From: JBBSEX01 sp038239345 | GTDB taxonomy: Bacteria; Acidobacteriota; Terriglobia; Bryobacterales; Bryobacteraceae | Length of the DNA stretch: 64,000 nt | Assembly (NCBI GenBank): GCA_038239345.1 | Contig: JBBSEX010000024.1 | Coordinates: forward strand, 6,141 to 70,140 | Direction of reading: 5' to 3' | Part shown: piece by piece, positions 16,389 to 23,599 of the stretch | How the letters are laid out: each line of letters begins with the position of its first letter | How positions within the stretch are numbered: the stretch's first letter is position 1 | Made by a program: the position numbers and the translations under genes | The notes under the pieces: generated by a model | Told to the model about the DNA's origin: nothing | Databases searched by the model: none | The model's input: only the letters and a program-made list of their open reading frames with translations

Positions 16389-16428
16389 TGGTAGGATTGC
16401 TGGTAGAATCATTGTTGGGTTGGTAGGA
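16389..16428. repeat. TGGTAGAA/TGGTAGGA repeats next to tRNA relic
   Basis: TGGTAGGA at 16389-16396, TGGTAGAA at 16401-16408 and TGGTAGGA at 16421-16428, with spacings of 12 and 20 bases. The 11-mer 16399-16409 is identical to 11-21 beside the integrase. The third copy merges into the acceptor stem of the tRNA-like sequence. Candidate right attachment region. Confidence 0.4.
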
Positions 16429-16518
16429 GTGGCTGAATTTCCGAAGAGCGGGGCCTGTACCGTGTTGAAAACACAGGTCATGAATTTGATGGACGGCCGA
16501 ATCCCTCTTCCTCCGCCA
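16423..16518 (+). pseudogene. Degraded class II tRNA (tRNA-Ser-like), probable attachment-site relic
   Basis: The acceptor strands GTAGGAG (16423-16429) and TTCCTCC with discriminator G and encoded CCA (ending 16518) pair with a single mismatch. TGGCTGA opens a D-arm, a 4-bp variable arm (TCAT/ATGG) follows, and CGAAT lies in the T-loop, all as in tRNA-Ser. Decay is clear. The D-loop lacks the GG pair, the T-loop starts GC instead of TT, the T-stem has two mismatches, and the anticodon stem would be a perfect CCTGTG/CACAGG only if TACCG is removed. The loop TTGAAAA contains TGA, but spacing makes the anticodon uncertain. It is unlikely to be a working tRNA. Confidence 0.6.
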
Positions 16519-16891
16519 GTTAGTTTTTTATTTCAATAGCCTACGCGGATCGATGCCGCCTTTGCCCGGAAGTGCCCTCTGCCTTGTTGACGAGCGCCTA
16601 ATCGGACCTTTCCGGCTCTCCTGTTTTCCGTGGATAATCCTCACGGCAAACTTCCGAGAAGTTGAGTGTCGGAGCACTTGTAGCAAAGTCAACGGTTTGC
16701 GCATTACACGTCAGCAGGGCTGCGAATAATCCCAATATCCGCCCAGCGAGATACACCCCACAGGAGGGATGCTATCAACAACCAATAAGCGCCAACGTCA
16801 ATACAGCGATCTAGAAAGTATGGACAGACAATACACCGCGTGTTACCTACCGCGATTCCGGCACAGGTTTTGAGCCGACGAAGATTATCAG
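16519..16891. other. Gene-free stretch right of the tRNA relic
   Basis: These ~370 bp show no convincing coding frame, tRNA, repeat or clear promoter. It probably marks old insertion or deletion events at the island boundary. Nothing further is seen. Confidence 0.5.
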
Positions 16892-17512
16892 CTATATGGG
16901 CCCATATAATTTCTTAAATGGGTCTTCGGATTCTGGCGCAACGACAGCCGCAAGGTGGCCATCCGATCTGAGCGATTCCCCCAATTGCTTAACCGCCGTG
17001 CGATCAGCACCCCATATTTCAATTCCTGTGTGGACGTTGGGACCCGAATATCCGCCACCTCCACCGGATAGACCGGTTACAATCTCTGGATAGGCGCCGA
17101 TCTTGTCTACCGTCATCGTGTTGATATGCTTGTCGTCTATTCCGATTCCGGCATGATTGAGAATCATTTTGATCTGTCCGGCGAGTCGTGCGGCCTCCGA
17201 ATCGATCCAGTGCGATGCTATTATCGTTCCGCTACCTGCAAAGGGTCGCATCGAAGCTGTGATCGAGTCCTCTTGTGCTTTCGTCAGGTATCGTGGCTGG
17301 ATCAGGGCTTCAAGCTCCTTAGCGCGGAGGTCCGCTTCCGCCGCATCCTTTCTCAGATGGGCTATTTCCAGTTGACGCTTCGCGTCAAGGCGGCCTTGTA
17401 CCGGCCGGGCCATGAAGGTGCCGACGAATTCTCCGCCAACACCTAAGGCAACAAGCAATGTAGAGATAATCTGGCCTAATTCAATCAGCGAAAGTAGTTT
17501 TGTATCATCCAT
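16892..17512 (-). CDS. Single-pass membrane protein with coiled coil
   Basis: A 206-residue protein. Residues ~3-35 contain a hydrophobic segment (QIISTLLVALGVGGEFVGT) that likely spans the membrane, followed by a charged helix (residues ~40-75). After that comes a soluble domain beginning RYLTKAQEDSITASMRPFAG, a pattern seen in many uncharacterised membrane-anchored proteins. A glycine run near 155 precedes the last segment. The ATG at 17512 is preferred to ATG 17554, which would add a basic stretch before the membrane segment. Function unknown. Confidence 0.6.
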   Translation of the reverse strand: MDDTKLLSLIELGQIISTLLVALGVGGEFVGTFMARPVQGRLDAKRQLEIAHLRKDAAEADLRAKELEALIQPRYLTKAQEDSITASMRPFAGSGTIIASHWIDSEAARLAGQIKMILNHAGIGIDDKHINTMTVDKIGAYPEIVTGLSGGGGGYSGPNVHTGIEIWGADRTAVKQLGESLRSDGHLAAVVAPESEDPFKKLYGPI

Positions 17513-17681
17513 TCGAGCGATTATCCCGCGTGCGGCCCGCACAGGCCGCATCATCGCCGGGTCGGCAACATCATGAGAACCGCCGAAAGAGTGGATATGA
17601 AGCGCGGTAGAAACACGCGCCTGTCGCCTACTCCAATACCTTAGCTAGAGATTCCCTTAAAATGCATTTAATACGGCACTT

Positions 17682-17987
17682 TTAAGCCGGATGCACATCG
17701 GGGAGGGAACGGAGCCGCTTCACATGGATTTCTTTTGCCCGCTTGCGGGTCTGCGCAATGTCGTAGGCCGATTGCATTCTCATCAGCGTGTCCATCTTCA
17801 CGCCGAAAGCTTTCTCAATCCGTAGCGCCATGTCGCCGGACAGGTCGGCCTTGCCATTGAGCAAACTGGACAGCGCAGGGCGGGACACCTGCAACCCGGC
17901 TGCTGCTGCCGTGACGGACAGGCAAGCCGGTTCAATGATCTCCGTGCGTATAAATTCGCCGGGGTGAGGCGGGTTTTTCATGGGCAT
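17682..17987 (-). CDS. higA: HigA-family antitoxin
   Basis: A 101-residue helix-turn-helix antitoxin and autorepressor. HPGEFIRTEIIEP near the N-terminus and the XRE-type helix-turn-helix LSVTAAAAGLQVSRPALSSLLNG are characteristic of the HigA (VapI) group; the helix after it (SGDMALRIEKAFG) is also typical. It lies 19 bp downstream of the HigB toxin gene, the usual toxin-first order of higBA. GGAGG lies about 8 bases before the ATG. It should neutralise HigB and repress the shared promoter. Confidence 0.92.
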   Translation of the reverse strand: MPMKNPPHPGEFIRTEIIEPACLSVTAAAAGLQVSRPALSSLLNGKADLSGDMALRIEKAFGVKMDTLMRMQSAYDIAQTRKRAKEIHVKRLRSLPDVHPA

Positions 17988-18006
17988 GGCCGTTTCCTCC
18001 GTGGTG

Positions 18007-18297
18007 TTAGTGGTAGTCCTCTAAATTGACGTCGCAGATTTCGCGCTCTGCGGCGTCGATACGAAACGTCAAGCGGCGATTCGCCGTAACGCTCATGCTC
18101 CACGTGCCCTTGCGGTCGCCGGTCAGCGTGTGAACTTTCCAAGCCGGGAGCGTCCGCAGTTCCTCCGGGGCGTCCATGTTATCGAGATATGCAAACATTT
18201 TCCGCAACTTGTCCACGGTGTCGGCCGGAACACCTTTCGTGCTGTCCTCCGCGTAGAGCCGTTTCAGACCCTTATGAACAAAGCTTCGTATCTTCAC
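18007..18297 (-). CDS. higB: HigB-family toxin (RelE-like mRNA interferase)
   Basis: A 96-residue basic protein of the RelE/ParE fold. The pattern KGLKRLYAEDSTKGV, LRKMFAYLDNMDAPEEL, then WSMSVTANRRLTFRI and a terminal NLEDYH is diagnostic for HigB, a ribosome-dependent mRNA nuclease. It is the first gene of the higBA operon, which lies just outside the restriction island. Such modules often stabilise mobile DNA. Confidence 0.92.
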   Translation of the reverse strand: MKIRSFVHKGLKRLYAEDSTKGVPADTVDKLRKMFAYLDNMDAPEELRTLPAWKVHTLTGDRKGTWSMSVTANRRLTFRIDAAEREICDVNLEDYH

Positions 18298-18573
18298 CGT
18301 CAGACTGTAGCCTGTAGCTTAACACTTGTCAAAGGTATCGGTACGCAACCGCTCTCGTCCAGTTGAGAGCCTGGCCTGGCTGGATATTTTCACTCAATGG
18401 GAATGCGAGCTTCAAGATGGGTAGCCCTACAGAAGCGAACGGAACAGTTCTTGGGAACTTAGAGCAAAAGCTTGAGGACAATGCCGAAATCATGTGCCAA
18501 GAACGTGCCTAGAGTTTGCACTTCTCCATTTTTGACCCGTCTCCCTGATCTTCCTCCCCCGGCCAGACTCCGA

Positions 18574-18960
18574 TTAGATTTGAGATTTGTGGCGCTTTGG
18601 TAAATCGGTGCTCCAGCGAACGAGGGCTTTTTCAAGGGCCGCAACAACTTTCCGTCGCTTTGGTTCCTCCAACAGATGCATAGGTAGCCTGTCGAACCAA
18701 CGTTGGCACTCACTGTTGTCTCCACCGTAGTCGCCCAACTTTTCAAACGGAATTCGACTCGTGGGATGGATTTTCTTACTGTAATAGTCAAGGCATGCCC
18801 GCAACTGCTGCACGGTATGAAAGACGAACTTGAAAGAACAGACTCGCACAAACCAAACTTCCCTCCGGGGATAGCGTCGGCGGCAAGGCGGGTGGCAGAA
18901 GGAAGGCCCACATTCGATCAAGTTCCGTCGGCGGCAAGGCGCCCTTTCGTTTCGGAACAA
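18574..18960 (-). CDS. Small hypothetical protein, probably frameshifted at its N-terminus
   Basis: The C-terminal ~85 residues look real: WFVRVCSFKFVFHTVQQL, then CLDYYSKKIHPTSR, then QRWFDRLPMHLLEEPKRRK, a composition typical of a small conserved helical domain. The first ~40 residues in this frame are Arg/Cys-rich and unconvincing. In the neighbouring frame an ATG at 18985 gives MADIWKEKLVPKRKGALPP, which reads into this domain if one base is gained or lost near 18850-18870. So the original gene probably ran 18985 to 18574 and is now disrupted. Function unknown. Confidence 0.4.
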   Translation of the reverse strand: MFRNERAPCRRRNLIECGPSFCHPPCRRRYPRREVWFVRVCSFKFVFHTVQQLRACLDYYSKKIHPTSRIPFEKLGDYGGDNSECQRWFDRLPMHLLEEPKRRKVVAALEKALVRWSTDLPKRHKSQI

Positions 18961-19130
18961 GTTTTTCTTTCCAAATATCTGCCATTAGAGTCTGCTCGAT
19001 TATATGCCGACTCCGTACCGCGGCGATTCGACCCATTTCAGCAGTAAAATCCGAATGGAGTCCTCTCCCAGTCGGGTATAGTGTATGCGGGGTGGTTGTA
19101 GAAGGGTATTGCTTAGTTGCTTCGTGCCGC

Positions 19131-19775
19131 ATGTCCACCTCTCTACCCAGTAGATTCGCCTTGATAACGACGCGCTGCCTCCTATTCACCATTCCTTTTT
19201 TGCTGCATTGCGCCGCTAGTTCCCGGGGAACTCTTTCGGCCAACATCGGGATGACAATTGATGAAGTGAAACGCCAATCATCATTAGAGATGAAGGACCC
19301 CAGACTGATGGGCGATGGCTCGCGTATGAGTGTCGAGGAGATAGTTTTCGAGTTTCGCATTGCGAATTCGGCCGTGCGTTTCCCGCAATCGCGATACTAC
19401 TGGCTAGAGACTAAAAAGAACGATTCGCGGGTTTCGGTGCTGAACATAGGCATCACGCCGCGAAAGATGTCTAAGCAGGAACTGGACGTGTTTCAGCATG
19501 CCGCTCAGACACAACTACGCGCCGATGGCTGGATGCCAGGGCATTACGTCGCCGAATCGAAAGAGACGGTGCTGTTGTGGGGTGGCGAGCGGACTGCGGG
19601 TGACGGACGCTACTGGCTGAAGGGCGGTACGCTTCTGATCTTCGAACGGAAACGCATTGACGATCAGGTGCGCGATGAACCCGAAGGCTCGGGAGAATTC
19701 ATCGTGGACCTTCTCCTGCGCCCAGGCGATCACGATAAAAAACTTATCTTTGAGCAGTCGGCGTGGAAGGAATAA
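19131..19775 (+). CDS. Secreted hypothetical protein
   Basis: A 214-residue protein with an N-terminal signal sequence (about residues 8-30, CLLFTIPFLLHCAASS). The mature part has no recognised domain; it begins with NIGMTIDEVKRQSSLEM, a motif resembling short periplasmic proteins that describe a 'GMTxxEV' repeat as in SmpA/BamE-like folds. That resemblance is weak. The ATG at 19131 gives a clean signal peptide and is preferred to upstream alternatives. Confidence 0.6.
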   Translation: MSTSLPSRFALITTRCLLFTIPFLLHCAASSRGTLSANIGMTIDEVKRQSSLEMKDPRLMGDGSRMSVEEIVFEFRIANSAVRFPQSRYYWLETKKNDSRVSVLNIGITPRKMSKQELDVFQHAAQTQLRADGWMPGHYVAESKETVLLWGGERTAGDGRYWLKGGTLLIFERKRIDDQVRDEPEGSGEFIVDLLLRPGDHDKKLIFEQSAWKE

Positions 19776-19786
19776 TGGTCCGGAAA

Positions 19787-20023
19787 TTACAAATTTGGAT
19801 CGTCCAGAATATCAAGGGAAGGTGGAGTATAAGGCGCGTCAGGATTAGGCGTCAGAATCGGAATTCTATCCGGTCCCGCAAGCCTCTTCATGTCTTGCAG
19901 CAGCTCCTTGATCTCCTTCAGTTCCGTGGCGATCTGGAATAGCTTTACCGCCGCGATAGCCAGGATGCCGTAAATGAACAAGACCTGAATGGCGCCGACG
20001 AGTCCGGTCAACATCATGCCCAC
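19787..20023 (-). CDS. Small single-pass membrane protein
   Basis: A 78-residue protein with one membrane helix (about residues 5-30, GAIQVLFIYGILAIAAV), a short charged helix (ELKEIKELLQDMKRL) and a proline-rich tail. Small proteins of this shape are common in bacterial genomes and usually uncharacterised. It is convergent with the upstream secreted protein gene (11 bp gap) and lies downstream of rsmE on the same strand. Confidence 0.6.
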   Translation of the reverse strand: MGMMLTGLVGAIQVLFIYGILAIAAVKLFQIATELKEIKELLQDMKRLAGPDRIPILTPNPDAPYTPPSLDILDDPNL

Positions 20024-20073
20024 GATGTCACTCTCCTACGCAATCCATCGACACATTTCCAGAAATCTACAGG

Positions 20074-20793
20074 TCATCTCTGCCAGGCTGCCGAAATCAC
20101 GGAGAGTGCCGCGATGGCCGCCGTTTCGGCGCGTAGAATTTGAGGGCCAAGCGAGACCGCGGTCCAACCCGCGGGCGAGAAGCGGATGCGTTCTTCATCC
20201 ACCCAACCGCCTTCGGGTCCTGCAAGCAAAGCGACTTCATCCGTTTGTTCCCGCAGCGGGGGGAGCGCACGAAATAAAGGCGTCGCGCCCGACTCCTCTT
20301 CCAGCACAAACCGATATCCCGAAAAGCGCAGAGCCTCCCTTAAGTGAACGGGTAATGTGATTTCCGGCAAGTGCGCGCGACGGCTTTGCTCGCTGCTTTC
20401 GAGCAGAATTTTCCGCCACCGCACAATTCGTTTTTCCGCCGCCAATTCCAAGCCGCGCTCGCTGCGAACCGCTTCAACCGGCACTATCTTCGCCACGCCC
20501 AACTCTGTCGCTTTCTCTAAAATCCATTCGAACCGGTCGAATTTGATGAGAGCGGCAAATAGACTGATCCGCACCGGCAGGGGCTTCGATTCAACTGACT
20601 CCAGCATCCGAAAAACGATATGTTCCTTCCGTACCGTTTCCACTTCGGCCAGATAGACGCCGCGATTGTCTGACACTTCGAACCTCTGCCCTGGCTCAAC
20701 GCGTAGCACGCGGCTCAGATGTTTGGCTTCCTCGCCGTTCAACTCGGCCTTGCCGTCCTGCACCGCATCCACAAAAAATCTCCGCCGCGACAT
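20074..20793 (-). CDS. rsmE: 16S rRNA m3U1498 methyltransferase
   Basis: SPOUT-family methyltransferase that methylates U1498 of 16S rRNA in the assembled 30S subunit. The N-terminal PUA-like part carries HLSRVLRVEPGQ, and the C-terminal SPOUT knot shows LLAGPEGGW and the SAM-binding SLGPQILRAETA. Length of about 239 residues is normal. The ATG at 20793 (MSRRRFFV) is the typical start. It is divergent from ruvA with about 50 bp between the start codons, so the two probably share a promoter region. Confidence 0.95.
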   Translation of the reverse strand: MSRRRFFVDAVQDGKAELNGEEAKHLSRVLRVEPGQRFEVSDNRGVYLAEVETVRKEHIVFRMLESVESKPLPVRISLFAALIKFDRFEWILEKATELGVAKIVPVEAVRSERGLELAAEKRIVRWRKILLESSEQSRRAHLPEITLPVHLREALRFSGYRFVLEEESGATPLFRALPPLREQTDEVALLAGPEGGWVDEERIRFSPAGWTAVSLGPQILRAETAAIAALSVISAAWQR

Positions 20794-20842
20794 AAGCAAT
20801 CAGAATAGCGCGCTGCCGGCAATTGACTGAGAATGGCTAGAT

Positions 20843-21445
20843 ATGTTCGCTTATCTCCGTGGCATTCTGCTTGAGAAACATCCGAACCAAATAATTATCG
20901 ACGTGCAAGGCGTGGGATACGACGTCGCGATTCCTATCTCGACGTTCTCCGCGCTGCCCGACGTGAACCACGAGGTGCGCCTGCGCATCCACACCAGCGT
21001 CCGCGAAGACGCCATCGCCCTCTTTGGATTCCTGACTCCGGAAGAAAAATTTCTGTTTGAGAAACTCACCTCAGTTAGCGGTATCGGGCCGAAGCTGGCG
21101 ATCACGGCACTCTCGGGGCTCGCCACGGCCGACCTGATCGGCGCGATCCGTAGCGGGTCTATTGAACAGCTTGTCCGCATCCCCGGCGTTGGAAAAAAGA
21201 CCGCCGAGCGCATCGTTCTCGAACTGCGCGATAAGTTGGACCTGATCGGCGGAGGATCCAAACCCGGCGTCATCGAACGCCCCAAGAGTTCATTCAGCGC
21301 CGTCGAGGAAGACGTTATTTCCGCCCTGATGAATTTCGGATCAAACCGGGCTGCGGCTGAGGGGGCGGTGTTAAAGGCGAAGTCGCCCGGAGAAGATGCC
21401 GACTTCGAAGTGCTGTTCCGCAGAGCACTGAAACTCGCCCGCTAA
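20843..21445 (+). CDS. ruvA: Holliday junction branch migration protein RuvA
   Basis: Tetrameric junction-binding subunit of the RuvAB branch-migration motor. Domain I is an OB fold (MFAYLRGILLEKHPN, VGYDVAIPI), domain II holds two helix-hairpin-helix motifs (VSGIGPKLAITALSG and IPGVGKKTAERIVLEL), and domain III at the C-terminus binds RuvB (ALMNFGSNRAAAEGAV). Length 200 aa is typical. ruvB is not adjacent; a signal-peptide protein follows. Confidence 0.97.
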   Translation: MFAYLRGILLEKHPNQIIIDVQGVGYDVAIPISTFSALPDVNHEVRLRIHTSVREDAIALFGFLTPEEKFLFEKLTSVSGIGPKLAITALSGLATADLIGAIRSGSIEQLVRIPGVGKKTAERIVLELRDKLDLIGGGSKPGVIERPKSSFSAVEEDVISALMNFGSNRAAAEGAVLKAKSPGEDADFEVLFRRALKLAR

Positions 21446-21468
21446 GCACTGTGTTACAAACAGAAGCA

Positions 21469-23142
21469 ATGCGAATCTGTGCTCTTTTTCTTCTGTTGGT
21501 AACCGCCGTCATGGCTCAGGGAAAAGCGGACGATCTCACCCGGCGCTTTTGGGACGACTACTATTTTCATTTCAATCCGACGCAAGGAACCAGCGCCGGT
21601 TTTCACGAATACGACGCTAAGTTGGAAGAGTTTTCCAAGGCTGCCGTCGATGCGCAAGTGCAGGCCGCCCGGAAATTCGCCAAAGAATTCGACGCTTCGC
21701 CGGACTTTCCCGATCGCGATCTCTACATCTCGCGACTCCAGTCCGATCTGCTGGCGTTGGAGGTGGTCCGCTCGTGGCAGACCAATCCCGATTCCTATTC
21801 CAGTGGCATCAGCGGCAGTGTCTTCACGATCATGAGCCGCAACTTCGCGCCGCAGGAACAACGGCTTCGATCGGTGATTGCCCGCGAGCTCAAGATGCCC
21901 CAAGTGCTGCGGGATGCCCGCGTCAATTTGAAGAATCCTCCGAAAATCTTCACTGAGGTGGCGCTGGAACAGATCCCGGGAATCGTCAGTTTCTTCCAAA
22001 CTGACGTGCCGTCGGCATTCGACAAGGTCACCGATAAAAAATTGCTCGCCGATTTCCACGCGTCGAATAAAGCCGTGATCGAAGCGCTGCAATCTTATGA
22101 AAAATTTCTTACAACCGATATTTTGCCGAATTCAAAAGGCGATTTTCGACTCGGCGCCGACACGTATCGGAAGAAGCTGTTGTATGACGAGATGGTGGAT
22201 ATCCCGCTGGATCGTCTGCTGAAAATCGGATACGAAAATCTTCACGCCAATCAGAAGGCGTTCATTGCCACCGCGAAGAAGATCGATCCCAACAAGACGC
22301 CACAGCAGATCCTCGACGACGCCGAGAAGGATCATCCGCCGGCGGATCAGTTGTTGCAGAGCTTCCGCGATGTGCTAAGCGGACTTACCGCGTTTATCCG
22401 CGAACATCATATTATTACCATCCCCTCTACCGTGCCGCCCATCGTGGAGGAAACTCCGCCCTTTGCCCGCGCCTTGTCGTCGGCATCGATGGATACGCCA
22501 GGCCCTTATGAGAAAGTCGCGAAAGAAGCGTTCTTTAACGTCACTCTGCCGGAGAAGACATGGACGCCAAAGCGGGTTGAGGAATACATGGGCGTGTTCA
22601 ACCGCGGGGTGATCACCAGCACGGCGATTCATGAGGCCTATCCCGGGCATTACGTGCAATTCCTGTGGGTGCCCAGCGCGCCGTCGAAAGCACGAAAGCT
22701 TCTGGGCTGCGGCAGTAATGCCGAGGGCTGGGCGCACTATACCGAACAGATGATGCTCGATGAGGGCTATGCCGCGGGTAACATGAAGATGCGGCTCGGG
22801 CAACTGCAGGATGCTCTGCTACGCAACGCTCGCTACATCGTGGGAATTGAAATGCACACCGGCAAGATGACCTACGAACAAGGCGTCGACTTCTTCGTCA
22901 AGGAAGGCTTTCAGACTCGCGATAACGGCCGCCGCGAAGCCAGGCGCGGAACCTCGGATCCCACGTACTTGGTTTATACACTGGGTAAGCTGGAAATCAT
23001 GAAACTGCGCGAGGATTACAAACAGAAGAAAGGATCGCAGTTCTCGCTACAGGAATTTCACGACAGTTTCATGAAGCAGGGATTCCCGCCGATCAAGATC
23101 GTTCGCCGCGCATTGCTGGGCGACAATAGTCCGGCGCTCTAG
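21469..23142 (+). CDS. Secreted DUF885 family protein
   Basis: A 557-residue exported protein with a signal peptide (MRICALFLLLVTAVMAQG). The family hallmark is the metal-binding-like HEAYPGHY, here beginning at His388, resembling the zinc site of peptidases; DUF885 members are annotated as putative metallo-carboxypeptidase-like proteins. The Glu-containing segment GSNAEGWAHYTEQMM follows about 40 residues later, as expected for a third metal ligand. The ATG at 21469 gives a clean signal peptide. It begins 23 bp after ruvA and ends 4 bp before rlmH, so it may share a transcript with them. Confidence 0.88.
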   Translation: MRICALFLLLVTAVMAQGKADDLTRRFWDDYYFHFNPTQGTSAGFHEYDAKLEEFSKAAVDAQVQAARKFAKEFDASPDFPDRDLYISRLQSDLLALEVVRSWQTNPDSYSSGISGSVFTIMSRNFAPQEQRLRSVIARELKMPQVLRDARVNLKNPPKIFTEVALEQIPGIVSFFQTDVPSAFDKVTDKKLLADFHASNKAVIEALQSYEKFLTTDILPNSKGDFRLGADTYRKKLLYDEMVDIPLDRLLKIGYENLHANQKAFIATAKKIDPNKTPQQILDDAEKDHPPADQLLQSFRDVLSGLTAFIREHHIITIPSTVPPIVEETPPFARALSSASMDTPGPYEKVAKEAFFNVTLPEKTWTPKRVEEYMGVFNRGVITSTAIHEAYPGHYVQFLWVPSAPSKARKLLGCGSNAEGWAHYTEQMMLDEGYAAGNMKMRLGQLQDALLRNARYIVGIEMHTGKMTYEQGVDFFVKEGFQTRDNGRREARRGTSDPTYLVYTLGKLEIMKLREDYKQKKGSQFSLQEFHDSFMKQGFPPIKIVRRALLGDNSPAL

Positions 23143-23146
23143 CCCG

Positions 23147-23566
23147 GTGAAGCTGTATTTGTTGTACATCGGCAAGGCCCGCGATGCCCACGTCAATGCC
23201 ATCGCCGAAGAATTCATCAAACGATCGGAGCGTTACCTGCGCTGCGAAATGCGCGAGATCGATCCCCGGCGATATGACCTTTGGGCGCGGCATCCATCGG
23301 CCAAAAAAGTGCTGCTTGATCCCGCCGGCCGCAATTTTAATTCCGGGCAATTCACGGAACTGGTCGGCGAGTCGGAGCGAAAAGCGCATGACATCGTATT
23401 TGTAATCGGCGGCGCGGACGGCCATCCGGAAGATTGGAAGTCACGCGCCGACCTGCTGCTATCGCTCTCGCCGATGACTTATCCGCATGAACTCGCGCGA
23501 GCGATGTTGGCGGAGCAAATCTATCGCGCCGTGACGACATTGCGCGGCCATCCGTACCCACGCTGA
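23147..23566 (+). CDS. rlmH: 23S rRNA pseudouridine-1915 N3-methyltransferase
   Basis: SPOUT methyltransferase that acts on pseudouridine 1915 in helix 69 of 23S rRNA, in assembled ribosomes. FVIGGADGHP is the SAM-binding loop, and the conserved C-terminus MTYPHELARAML...RGHPYPR is family-typical. Length 139 aa is slightly below the usual ~155. It starts with GTG 4 bp after the DUF885 gene, so translation is probably coupled. Confidence 0.95.
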   Translation: MKLYLLYIGKARDAHVNAIAEEFIKRSERYLRCEMREIDPRRYDLWARHPSAKKVLLDPAGRNFNSGQFTELVGESERKAHDIVFVIGGADGHPEDWKSRADLLLSLSPMTYPHELARAMLAEQIYRAVTTLRGHPYPR

Positions 23567-23599
23567 ATCCATGAAACTTTTCTCTACGTAGCTATCAAT

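Noticed and set aside
16423..16518. Reading the tRNA relic as a functional tRNA-Phe or tRNA-Ser
   Set aside because: The loop TTGAAAA could be read as GAA or TGA depending on stem choice, and loss of the D-loop GG and T-loop TT makes function unlikely.
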